From Datisca glomerata (taxonomy: Eukaryota > Streptophyta > Magnoliopsida > Cucurbitales > Datiscaceae): a stretch of DNA of 64,000 bases. Below are positions 47,158 through 58,727 of the stretch, in pieces. Below the pieces are notes generated by a model. The model made no database searches. It saw nothing but the letters and a program-made list of their open reading frames with translations, and was not told where the DNA came from. Within the stretch, counting starts at the first letter, position 1; every line of letters starts with the position of its first letter. The position numbers and the translations under genes are program-made. The stretch is taken from NCBI GenBank assembly GCA_003255025.1, contig QANY01007306.1, positions 1,412,707-1,476,706 on the forward strand. The letters are read 5' to 3'.

Positions 47158-49431
47158 TGTTGAGGTTATGCCTTCAATCCACTGTTCTGAATAGTGAGAA
47201 AGACTTTAAAAAATTCGATCAAATCGATCGAGAATCCCATCATCTGTTAGGTGGGCCATCATCTGTTAGGTGTATTGACATTCTCATATAAAATTTAATG
47301 AGATTTACATTTTTCTTATAATTTTTCTTTTAAATTATTGTTGAATCATTTATATAAATATCTAAAAAATTTCATATTCATTAATGAGACTATGATCTTC
47401 TATTAGTACGAGATGATTAAGATCATAGATAATGAATAAAATTATCAACATTTTAAAGTATGGAATCTTTAATGAATGGTTGCTAGCACGGTTCACTAAA
47501 CATTTTGAATTCGTGTGATCTATATTCAAATCATTGATGTGGATAAATATCTTAGTGAATGTACTTTATATAATGAGATTATATATGACTGGACCGATGT
47601 GAATTAATATATTTATCAATGTATCGTTTATAATAAAGATTTAATACACATCAATTCGATGATCATATGTAGATTTGTCTGAATCGTGAGTAGTCATAAA
47701 CTCGTATACATGTCTACCGAATCTTTTTATTCACTCGTTAAGCTTTGTTCGTAAAATAAGCTAGTGACTTTTGTTTTGGAGATTTAGTGATATGGATGAC
47801 TGGAAACATGATATTACAAGATTTGTAATCTTAGCTTTCTTAACGGACCGTATATTGGTTCATTTAAGTGTTAATTCTAGAACTGAATGTTTATTGAGCT
47901 CAAATTTATAATAAGAGTATAAATTAGTCATTCACTAGTGAATTAATAGTACTTAAGGATTAAAATGTAATTAAAAATATAAAACAGTTGTTTTGACCGA
48001 TTCTAATCTATGAACCAATAATTGGAGTACAGAACTACATGAAATGATTATATTAGTGGACTACATGGGAAGACTCTATAAATACATTCTATAATCACTA
48101 AGAGTTCAATTTCATATTTATAGTGGAGTAATAATGAAATTAATAAATAAGATTATATAATAAAAAAGTTTAATTAATAATCTGATTTATTAGAGTTTAG
48201 GGTTATAAGTCTATGGTCTTCAAGTCACATCTATACTGCGCAGTTTAAGGTGTAAATATTTCAAGACATGAGAAAATGACTAACATGCAAATGAATTTTT
48301 ATTCTGGGGCAAGTACATAATTATGAGATAATTATATGTGATTAATTATTTAAGAATTAAACAATTGAATTATTTATATATAAAAATATAATTTTTAGAA
48401 TTAATATATATATATATATATATATAATTATAAATTATTTTTTAATTATCAATAAGTGATACATAATATATAATTTATGAAATTAGATAATTAAATTATT
48501 ATTAGATAATACTTTGGATCAACTAAATATGTTATTTGTGACATAACATATTATTTAATTGATAGGGATAATCAGATATATTAGTTTTAAATTAACTAAT
48601 ATCTATATATCTATCTGATTAAAATAAATATTTAATTTTTTGTAATTACCACATGTAAATCACTAGATTGGGGGATGCAACATTGTACTGCCACATGGCG
48701 CAGTTGTGCGCCATTATATAGTGGGTCCCATTGTACTTGACAATTTGAAAATAAATATTATTTTTAAATTTTAATTATCTCTAAATATCTTATACGTTAT
48801 TATCTAAAAATAAGATACATATTTTATACAAATGACCTCAGTTGATGAATTAGTTGATCAAATCATCAATTGATCAATTAGAGAATTGAGTTGTGAACAT
48901 AATTGCTCAAAGTAATTTTTCTCTACGATTAATAGTTAATCAAATCTTCAAAAAGAATAATCACCACGTTCTTTTAGAGAATTGTCTCACAAAAGTCATT
49001 TTCAGTAATTCTCTAGATCTCATGTGTTGAGAACATCTAGAGACAGAAAAAAGTGTTTGTAATATTTTACGTGTCCACACACGTCCTAGCACGTTGAGTA
49101 TTGACTTGAAAGATCTTGGTGTGGATCTCAACGTCCACTAATCGTTGGAACGATTTTGTGGGACGGAAAATCGATCGGTTTTGTAAGGATGTTTGATTAT
49201 TAAGACTACAAGGGGTATATGATTCCCAAATTTGTATGTTGTAGATTTAAATATAAATATATAATGGATCCTGACTGATTGAAAAGATTTTTTAACAAAA
49301 ATTATTTTTTTGTTATCGTGGTGTTGCGTAATTTTTGTTTTATTAAAAGATTAGATTTACATTAAAAAATTATGTTTTATAATGGCTACGAGCCACACTC
49401 TTCCACCGCACACGCACTCTGTCGATTAACA
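47158..49431 (+). repeat. 5' LTR of fourth copia (2274 bp)
   Basis: Aligns with the 3' LTR along its length. Near its start it carries an extra stretch (about 47178-47270) that contains a directly repeated 17-mer ccatcatctgttaggtg at 47237 and 47256. It has (ta)n at 48408-48426. Confidence 0.9.
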
Positions 49432-49433
49432 AG

Positions 49434-49445
49434 TGGTATCAGAGC
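49434..49445 (+). other. primer-binding site of fourth copia
   Basis: TGGTATCAGAGC, an exact match to the initiator tRNA-Met site, two bases after the 5' LTR. Confidence 0.95.
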
Positions 49446-51297
49446 AGTTTTTATATATTTATATGTTAAATATTGTGTGAGCTTTCTTGCATTATTCATA
49501 TAATATGATATGTGTATGAATGAATGGATTGTTATATTTTTTGAATATATAGAAAATAATAGATCGTCAATTGTATGGTGATTATTGGGTTAATTTATAT
49601 TCTTTTAATTTTTCCTTAGATCCTTGTGTAATCTATTTTGAGGCGTAAGAATTTATGTAATTTTATTTTAAATATTTATGGAATTTATGTAATTTTATTT
49701 TAAATATTTATTATAATTATTCCGATCTCAAGAAGATGAAGAACATAAGAGACAAATGATGGAGGAAAAATAAAATAAATAGGAATTCTTTTGGAATTCT
49801 GGCGCCGACACCAGAAATTGGATTTTTGGCGTTGGTGCCGCCGGTGATGGTCGGCGGCGGCTATAGCTAGACGGCGGTAGGAGAGTCCTATCGTTGGTGG
49901 CAATTGTTGTCATATTTGGAAAAGTTTCGTATAAACCCTGATGCTAACCAACCCTATCACTATAAAGTTTGTTGAAAAGTAGAAATTAATAGATTAATTG
50001 AGTTTGACTAAATCAAATAGATGTTTATTTGACTAGGTCAAAGTCAACTAATTTGAAAGGGATAATTATAGAAAATAATTTTAATTAAGAGAAATAGTTT
50101 TTCTTAACTAAATAGAATCTCGTTCAAAGTTTGAAAATTATAAAGATGAATATTAGGAGGAGAATGCAATATATTGGGAAATATGTATTCTTGAAATCCG
50201 TTTTATAATTTTATTTCTTTATTTCAATAATTGTATTATAGAAATATCCAATAGTCATTCCGTCCATTATTATTTTATTTAATTGTTAAAAAATTATCTT
50301 AATTATTATGTTTGATAACATGTTGATGCATTAGTCGATCACATATCATACATAAAAATTCCACACAATTTTATTTGATCATGCATCTCATCAGTGGAAA
50401 CATGATTTATTGGGATTGTCATAATATGTTTATATGAATTGTTTTATGAAATCAATAGCATGTAAACTGCTAGGTTTTAATTAGTTAAAACTTGGTAATC
50501 ACACCACAGTAAGGGCTATAGTAATATTTAGGATAACCGACTTTAGTAAAAAAGTTTTATTAGAGTTTGATGAATATAATTAATTAGTTTATCTAAGTTC
50601 ACCTAATTATGACTTATGCGCTTTAGAACCTTAAATGAACTCAGACCAATAAGATTGGTGTAACTGATTATTAAATATTCATAGAGTTATTTTTTTAACC
50701 ATTGATTAATTTGAAATTAATTAATTAGTTAAAATGGAAACACATAATCCTAAAACAATGAATGGAAGAAGGTTGACATGTCAATATAGCCTACGATTTT
50801 CATTATTAGTACAACACAGTGAGGTACAGTAAGGGCATCGAGATGACTTTGTTTTCATCCCCCTAAGGAAGGTTTCGAGCTATACCAATACCAAGGGTGG
50901 ACTTCTTAAGAAGATAGGAGGAAATGATGTAGTTTAATCTTGATCGGCCCTAAGGTGACATGTTCTCATGGAATTTAAAATAATGGGTTACACTCACAAA
51001 ATTACAATTAAGCTTTCATGTGGATAGTTGTGACTTGATCGAACAAGCGATACCTTATTGTTAAAAAAATTTTATATTTTAAGTTTTAATTAATAAGGAT
51101 AAGAATGCCTCATAGACAGTCTGAGGTTAATCTGATTGACCCTAAAACAACACATTAATCATTGGGTTATTTTATCGTGATTAATAAATGTTAAATTTGT
51201 GTGTTTATTATGTTGCATTCATGCATCACGTTTACTTTTTAAATTCTAAATATTTATCAATTATATTGAATGTTGTATGTTTTAAATTTTATTTACC
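49446..51297 (+). other. untranslated leader of fourth copia
   Basis: Mostly AT-rich with one GC-rich patch (49800-49885, ggcgccgac and gccgccggtgatggtcggc). No gene is supported; short minus-strand frames here are shadows of the GC patch. Confidence 0.6.
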
Positions 51298-51540
51298 ATG
51301 GGCAACCATGTTACTGTTTTACTCGCTCTTGAAAAATTGAATGGTGATAATTTCATACGTTGGAAATCAAATATGAACTTAATGCATATTGGTGCGAACC
51401 ATAAGTTCGTTCTTACTGAGAAATGTCCTGAGGAGCCCGCTACTAATACCCCTAAGAATATTAGGGACAAATATGATGCTTTGATCATATCAAATAACAA
51501 GGCAAAGTAGTACATGCTTGTGGGCATGAATGATGTTTAA
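51298..51540 (+). pseudogene. fourth copia gag N-terminal fragment
   Basis: MGNHVTVLLALEKLNGDNFI followed by RWKSNMNLMHIGANHKFVL is a copia Gag N-terminus (the LNGxNFxxWKxNM block). A stop at 51508 and the deletion junction near 51540 end it. Confidence 0.85.
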
Positions 51541-53370
51541 GAACCAAGCATGAAAGCATGAAGATTCGTAGGCTATGCTCTAGAGACTAGAGGTGGATAC
51601 TTTTATAGTCACAAGGATCGAAAGGTGTTTATATCGACAAATGCACCCTTCCTTGAGCATGACTATATGTAAAACTACAAATCTCGTAACAAAGTAATTC
51701 TCGAAGAATTAGACGTTGATAAGATCAGACCACCTTCAATTTCTACTGATAATAACAAAACAGAGAAACCATAGTTCCTACAAAGGAAACTCTGATGCCA
51801 CGTCGCAGTGGGAGGGTTGTGAGACAACCAGTTCGCTCACAAACTAGAGGCATGAGTCCTAGTGTCAGACACTGATAAGGACGATCTATTATCTTATGAA
51901 GAAACAATGGATGATCCTGAAAAGGAGAAATGGCAAGATGCCATGAACCAGGAAACAGAATCTATGTATTCCAATTATGTATGGGAACTTGTAGATCCAC
52001 CTGAAGATGTCAGGATCACTAGATGTAAATGGATCTTTAAGAAGAAAATATGAGTATATGGGAAAGTAGAGACTTTCAAGGCACGGTTAGTAGCCAAGGG
52101 CTATACACAAAAGGGAGGGAGTCGATTATGAAGAGACATTCTTCCATGTAGCCACGCTAAAATCCATTCGTATCATTTTGTCCATAGCCGCTAGTTTTGA
52201 CTAAGAGATATGACAAATGAACGTCAATACAACTTTTAAGAATGACTCTCTTGAAGAAAGTATCTATATGATATAACCAGAATGGTTCATACAATATAGG
52301 CGAGATCAGAAAGTTTGCAAGTTGCTTGAATCCATTTATGGATTAAAGCAAGCATGTAGATCTTGGAATGTCACCTTTGATGAGATTATAAAGTCTTATG
52401 GCTTCGAGCAAATTGTTGACGAATCTTGTATTTATAAATACACTAAAGATAAGATAATGGTTTTCTTAGTTGATTATGTTGAAGATGTTCTACTCATTGG
52501 GAATGATATAGAAACTTTATCAAAAGTAAAGAAGTGGTTAGTTGAAAAATTCTAAATGAAAGATTTGAGAACGCGAGTTATGTTTTAGGCATCCAAATCC
52601 CAAGGGATAGAAAGAACAAGCTCTTCACACTTTCACATGCATCTTATATTGATGTAGTGCAGGAGAGATTCTCTATGTAGAATTCTAAGAAAGGTCAACT
52701 ACTAACTAGATATAGAATTGTCCTCTCCAAGGAACAATGTCCTAAGACACCTTAGGAGGAAGATGATATGAAAAAGGTTCCCTATGCTTCAGCAGTTGAA
52801 GTCTCATGTATGCCACGTTGTGTACAAGATCAGACATCTATTATGCAGTGGGTATTATTAGTCATTATCAATCGAATCCAGGTTTGGAACACTGGATGAG
52901 ACCTGAACCCCACTGTATATACTGATTCTGATTTTCAATCAGAAAGAGATAGTCAAAATCCAACGTCTAGATCAGTATTCACAAGTGGAGGAGGTGTAAT
53001 ATGGAGAAGTATTAAACATTCTAGTGTTACAGATTCCACTATGAAAGCTGGGAAAGATGCGGTATGGCTCAGAAAGTTCTATACTGATATGGAAGTAGTT
53101 CTGGATATGGACAAGCTATAGATCATGTACTGTGATAATAGTGGGACGGTAGCAAATTCTAAGGAACCGAAGAGTCACAAGAGGGGTAAGCACATAGAGA
53201 GTAAATATCATCTTGTAAGAGAGATCATGCATTGATGGGATGTGACTGTTATGAAGATAACGTCTGAACAGAACATGGTTAATCCATTTACAAAGAAACT
53301 TCCTGTGAAGTCATTCGAGGGTCACGTGTGTAACATGAGATTAAGAGAGATGCCACATTTTCTTTAGGGC
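51541..53370 (+). pseudogene. fourth copia pol remnant: integrase tail, RT, RNase H
   Basis: The sequence jumps to VGYALETRGGYFYS and KVFISTNAPFLEHDYM (51570-51670), the C-terminal end of copia integrase. RT follows: WQDAMNQETESMYSNYVWEL, RCKWIFKKK, KARLVAKGYTQK, LESIYGLKQACRSWN, then LVDYVEDVLLIGND, where the catalytic YVDD reads YVED (52475-52486). RNase H has YCDNSGTVANSKEPKSHKRG and KHIESKYHLVREI (53130-53225). Stops and shifts interrupt it throughout. A purine tract (gggcaagtgggaga) precedes the 3' LTR. Confidence 0.88.
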
Positions 53371-54809
53371 AAGTGGGAGATTGTTGAGGGTTATGCCTCA
53401 AAGCACGTGTGTTGATATTTTGATATAAAAATTAATGAGGATTACAATTTTCTTATAATTGTTCTTTTAAATTATTGTTGAATAATTTATATAAATATCT
53501 GAAAATTCTATATTCATTAATGAGACTATAATCTTGTATTAGTACGAGAAGATTAAGATCATAAATGATGAATAGAATTATCAGCAACATATTAAAGAAT
53601 GAAATCTTTAATGAACGGTTGCTAATACTTTTCACTAAGTATTATAAATGCGTGTGATCTAAATCCGAATCATTGATGTGGATAGATATCTTAGTGAACG
53701 TACTTTATATAATGAGATTATATATTGCTGGACTGATGTGACTTAATATCTTTATCAACGTGTCATTTATAATAAAGATTTAATACACATCATTCGATGA
53801 TCATATGTAAATAAGTCTGAATCCTGAGTAGTCATGAACTCTTATACATGTCTACTGAATCTTTTGATCACTTGTTAAGATTTATTTGTAAAACATGCTA
53901 GTGACTTTTGTTTTGGAGATTCAGTGATGTGGATGGCTGTGAACACGATCTTACAAGATTTAGAATCCAAGCTTTCTTAACGGATCGTATATTGGTTATC
54001 TTAAGTGTTTAGTTCTGGAAGTGAATGGTTATTGAGCTCAAATTTATTATAAAATTATAAATTAGCCATTCACTAATGAATTAATGGTACTTAAAGATCA
54101 ATAGGTAATTAGAAGGGTAAAATTATAATTTTGATCAATTCTCATTTATGAACCAATGATTGGAGGACAAAACTACATAAATTGATTATATCAGTGGACT
54201 ATATGAGAGTATTTTGTAAATACACTCTATAATCACTAAGAGTTCAAATCCATATTAGTAATAGTGGAATTAATAAATAAAATTATTTAATTAAAAAGTT
54301 TAATTAATAATCTGATTTATTGGAGCTTAGGATTATAAGTCAATGGTCTTCAAGTCACATCTATACTACGCAGTTTAGGGTGTGAATTTTCAGGACATGA
54401 AAAGGACTAACTTGCAAATAAATTTATATTCTGAAGCAAGTACATAATTATGAGATAATTATATGTGATTAATTAATTAATTAAGAATGAATTAATTGAA
54501 TTATTTATGTATATAAATGTAATTTCAAGAATTAATATATATAAATTATTATCGATTATTTTTTTTATTATCGATAAGTACGACATGATATTTAACTTAT
54601 GAAATTAAATAATTAAATTATTATTATTAATATTTTGGATCAACTAAATCTGTTATTTATGAAATAACAGATAATTTAATTGATAGGGGTAATCAAATAT
54701 GTTAATTTTAAATTAACTGATATCTAGATATTTATCTGATTAAAATAATATTTAATTTGCAGTAATTGCCACGTCTCAATAATTGTTTAGGTATCAGAGC
54801 TTGACACGG

Positions 54810-54841
54810 ACTACTGTAGTGTCACGTGACACTACAGTAGT
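54810..54841. repeat. perfect 32-bp palindrome
   Basis: Each half (actactgtagtgtcac and its complement) is 16 bp with no spacer, centred on CACGTG at 54825/54826. It could extrude as a cruciform or fold in RNA. Confidence 0.97.
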
Positions 54842-54859
54842 AGGAGTGCAACATTGTAT

Positions 54860-54892
54860 TGCCTCACGGCACCACAGTGGTGCCGTGAGGCA
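54860..54892. repeat. perfect 33-nt inverted repeat with one-base centre
   Basis: Arms of 16 bp (tgcctcacggcaccac and its complement) flank a single A at 54876. It lies 18 bp after the first palindrome. A third, shorter palindrome (acactgcagtgt) follows at 54910-54921. Confidence 0.97.
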
Positions 54893-55649
54893 CTATGCTG
54901 ATTCACGGCACACTGCAGTGTCATATGGTACTGTAGTTGTGCACCATTATATAGTGGGTCCCGTTATATTGGGTAATTTGAAATTATATATTATTTTTAC
55001 TTTTTAACTATCCATAAATATCTGATACGTCATTATCTAGAACAAGAAACATATTTTATTCGAATGACCTCAGTTGATGAATGAATTGATCAGATCACCA
55101 GTTGATCAATTAGAGAATTGAGTTATGAACATAATTACTTAGAGTAATTTTTTTCTATGATTAATAGTTAATCAAATCTCCAAAAAAATAATCATCACGT
55201 TCTTTTAAAGAATCGTCTCACAAATGTCATTCTAAGTAAATGTTTAGATCTCATATGCTGAGAACATCTAAAGATAGAAAAAATGTCTTTTAATATTCTA
55301 GGTGCCAACACACATCCTAGTGCGTTGAGGATTGACTTAGTGTGGATCACAGAGTCTACTGATCGTTAGAACGGTTTCGTGAGACGAATGATCGATCGGT
55401 TTTACAATGACATTTGATTATGATTACAAGATGTATATGATTCCTAACCTTATGTGTTGTAGATTTAATATATAAATATATAACGGATCTTGACTGATTG
55501 AAAAGAGTTTTCAATAAAAAAAATTTATCGTGGCTTTGCACAATTTTTGTTTTATTAAAAGATTTGATTTTTATTAAAAGTTTAATCTTTTTTAATGGTC
55601 TCGCGCCACACGCATCCGCCGCGCACATGCCGTGACGACTGACAAATAT

Positions 55650-56704
55650 CTATATAAATATATCGCATCATAAATCATTCACATATGCCTTACCTAGCTT
55701 TCAACCTTTCACTATCGGTAATTCTTTCCATCTTTCTCTAGCATTAATTCATGCATAATGATAGTTTTCAAAACTCTCAACTGTTTTACATTATTACTTA
55801 TTCTGCCATGTTGTAACAACTTTTAAGCTATGTTGTTGAGATTCTTCTTTCTCCTATTCTCTTATTAGAAAATAAATCAAAACCGTTCTCTATTTGTTTT
55901 ACCAATTATTTTTTACAACTTACTTGAATAACTGAAGAGTCAAAAGTAACAAATTCTTACGAAAAAAACTATATTTTTTATGTGTACACCACAATATAGT
56001 GTATCATCTCATTAAGTGAAATATGTAATGAAGGTACTCAAACAACTATTTAATCTCTTCAGTCCCCCATATCATTTTTTCAATGAATTTCTTCGAGCTT
56101 TAATCTCTCCAGTTCTCCAATTCTCCCATGTTTATGGAAGCTATCCATCTCCAGACCCTAAAACTCTCCAACCCCAAAACCCAAGAAGGAAGCTCTCCAT
56201 CCCCACACCCTAGAGCTCTCCAACCCCCGCAACCCCACGAAGCTCAGGACTGATCGCAGAAAACTTATTCTTCTAACGACGCCACCGGAAAAAGCTTTCA
56301 TAGTCTTTGATTTGTACTGTGCCGTTGTTAATGTTAAGGTCCGGGACTGTACTCCCTTGCACGGGACATATGTATAATTATGGAATATAAAGAGGGTGTA
56401 CATATAATTTAGTCAAATCATAAAGGACGTCAGTGTAATTTTTCTCAAATTTTTAATGGAATTTTTGCATCTATGCGCACTCCATCCACAAATGTTCCTA
56501 ATATAATTTCTTTTGTGTAGAATTAACTTTATAAAATTACTTATGATAATTTTATTAATGAAAAAGTCGTTTAAAAATTGGGTGAAATGATGAGTAATTT
56601 AGTAACAAAATTCTTACTATATAAAAGAGATTAAAATTAGAAAAACTCAAAAAAAAAGAAAAAAATATGATATGAAAAAATGTAATCAGGTTTTATATGT
56701 CATA
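55650..56704. other. intergenic DNA with a CT-rich partial duplication
   Basis: No gene is supported. At 56137-56240 a unit of about 52 bp starting gaagctNtccatc and containing ctctccaacccc is repeated once imperfectly. The minus-strand frame at 56158-56403 is a product of this biased sequence. A dispersed-repeat-like phrase runs from about 56335 to 56470. Confidence 0.5.
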
Positions 56705-57521
56705 ATAGAAAAGCACGTGCTTTAACTAGGCGTTTCACGCCAAATGATTATATGTGAGGTTTACAAACCATAAGATCAAGAGTTCAAACCCCATTTTATA
56801 TCTCTCTCCCCCTTGATAAATAAACAAAAGAAAAGCACGTGCTTCGCACGTATTAGAGAATTTTAAAATTATAAAATAAGCTTTAAATCTAAAACAATTT
56901 AAATCAAGAATTATGATTTTCTCATATTTGCAGTTAAACTTGTAGATTAAAGGAAATACGAACATGTCGTGCATCATCTGAAGATAATGTATTTTGCAAT
57001 ATAGTTATTGCAAATAGAGAAAAACTTGAATAATGCGTGCATGATCTCGAGATGATAAATTATCTACAGGAAATCTTAAATTAAAGAATGCACAATCCTA
57101 ACAAATTTAATATCATAAGATGAGATGAAAAAACTTAGAATTATTTGAGAACGGAAAATTTCAACTGATAAACTATTTTACTACGGGTAATGGATGTTAA
57201 AAATTATTGCATTTATTCTAAAATTAAAAAGATAAACAACAAAATTGAAAATTTACAGATGGACAATAACATTATTGACAAAATAATGTTCATGATATAA
57301 ATTTTTTTAAAATAATATATATGACCCATCGCATTTCTAATGACGTAATGATATAAAATATAAATTTTTATAAAGTATTACTAAAATAATAATTAATTAA
57401 TAGAGTTCAGATGACTTAAATAACCAAAAAATTTATCAATACTATATTTAATGGGGCTTAAAAGGTATAAGAGGAAATCAAAAGTTTTTACCCCTTAAGT
57501 CACTATTAATATAGTAGAGAT
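56705..57521 (-). mobile_element. probable non-autonomous Helitron carrying a SINE
   Basis: On the minus strand the element starts TCTCTACTATATTAATAG (57521) preceded by A. It ends with a hairpin ACGTGC-gaa-GCACGT (56851-56837) and, across the SINE insertion, the terminal bases CTAT (56708-56705) followed by T. The expected CTRR is changed at the last base. It has no coding sequence. Without the SINE and duplicated target it is about 695 bp. Confidence 0.5.
56723..56828 (+). mobile_element. SINE with 16-bp target-site duplication
   Basis: A 106-bp insert is bounded by a perfect 16-bp duplication agaaaagcacgtgctt (56707-56722 and 56829-56844). The insert has a tRNA-like internal promoter: gagttcaaaccc (56780-56791) resembles Pol III box B, and taactaggcg at its start is a weak box A. 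It ends in an A-rich ataaataaacaaa tail. These are the features of a tRNA-derived SINE mobilised by LINE machinery. The perfect TSD suggests a relatively recent insertion. Confidence 0.8.
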
Positions 57522-58727
57522 TCGATGATAAAATGATTTAGTTAATATCATTCAATAGATACAAAATCTAAAACATCTCTTTAATAAATTGATTCATTGG
57601 ATACTTTATTTTAAAATAAAATAATAGAACTTGATTCACATCTAAAAATAATAAATTTACATAAAGAATAGGAGATTTGGTAATTTATTTTACTTATCTA
57701 ATTAATCGTTTTGCTTCAAAACTAAAAAAAAAATTGAAAGGTCAAAATCTGTAACTGATATAACTCTGCATAAAATCAAGTAACTATAACTAATATTAAC
57801 TCCTTATAAGATGATCAATAAAGAAAGTTCATCCATATAAGGAAATTGATGTCCATTATTATTAAATATTAGAAAATGAAAAGTCGTTAATGCAATACAT
57901 ATAACTCACAAACACACCATAAGTAATGAGATATAGACCTTCTAATTAAATTGGTTACTCATAAAAAACTGAAGAATGAAAAGTTGCTCATATATATAGC
58001 ATTAACCATAAAGGCAGATCAAGTAATAAAATAATGACCTATAAAATCAATTACCTCACAGTATGAATATCGTAATTCGAACTAAAACCTATTATTTATA
58101 TAGTAACTATTAATTTGCCATATAATGTTGCTTCTTGAAAAATGTTCAGTAACACTACAATGTTTGATATAAAAGAAGAAAAAAGTGAATACTATGTTAG
58201 AAGGACCGCAATGCTATATAACATTGCTATCATTTCTCACGCCAACCCTTAGCAAGACCGATGCGCTCACCCCCATCCCCCATCAAGCTGGATGAGAAAT
58301 ATACGATCCAAGTTGTCCTATTACTTTTATTCTCGATAATATGTTTGTCATCTTTACCAAAATAGGAACTCAAATCAAATTTTCATCCAATATCAAATAC
58401 TCAACATTGCAACAACAATTGCTCAAATAAACCAATGTCACTGTCGATCCTATCCTATCAGAGTAGCAAGCATCGTATACAAATGATATGGTAAAATACG
58501 AAGCACGGGGTGAAGTCACTGAGAAATTCTTAGTATATTCAACACCACGTTTTCTTAACCAAAAAAACAGAGTTCACATAAAAAACAAACACAAAAACCA
58601 ACTAAGTAATCCAACAATCCACATTGCTTTAATCTCCGGTTAACAACAAAGTTATACACAAGTGGTGGGTCCAAGTCATCCAAGCAAACTTTTACAAGAG
58701 ATTCTCACAGAACTTTCCCTTTGAAAT
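57522..58727. other. AT-rich intergenic DNA downstream of BI-1
   Basis: No gene recognised. The part nearest 58727 is likely to contain the BI-1 3' UTR and polyadenylation region. Confidence 0.5.

Larger units (their letters stand above)
47158..55644 (+). mobile_element. fourth Ty1/copia element with long (2.3-kb) LTRs
   Basis: LTRs 47158-49431 and 53382-55644, both starting TGTTGAGG and ending in CA, enclose a tRNA-iMet primer site (49434-49445), a leader with GC-rich patches, a gag fragment and RT/RNase H relics on the plus strand. Flanks AATCT (47153-47157) and AATAT (55645-55649) match at four of five bases, a probable decayed target duplication. Between the gag N-terminus and the end of integrase a large deletion has removed the rest of gag, protease and nearly all integrase. 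Numerous stops are present. Confidence 0.9.
53382..55644 (+). repeat. 3' LTR of fourth copia (2263 bp), with palindromic insert
   Basis: Starts TGTTGAGGGTTATGCC after the polypurine tract and ends GACTGACA. It aligns with the 5' LTR except near 54780-54930, where it carries an extra stretch with strong palindromes not present in the 5' copy. Confidence 0.9.

Noticed and set aside
56158..56403. Minus-strand 81-codon frame
   Set aside because: Arises from an imperfect CT-rich tandem duplication; no domain.
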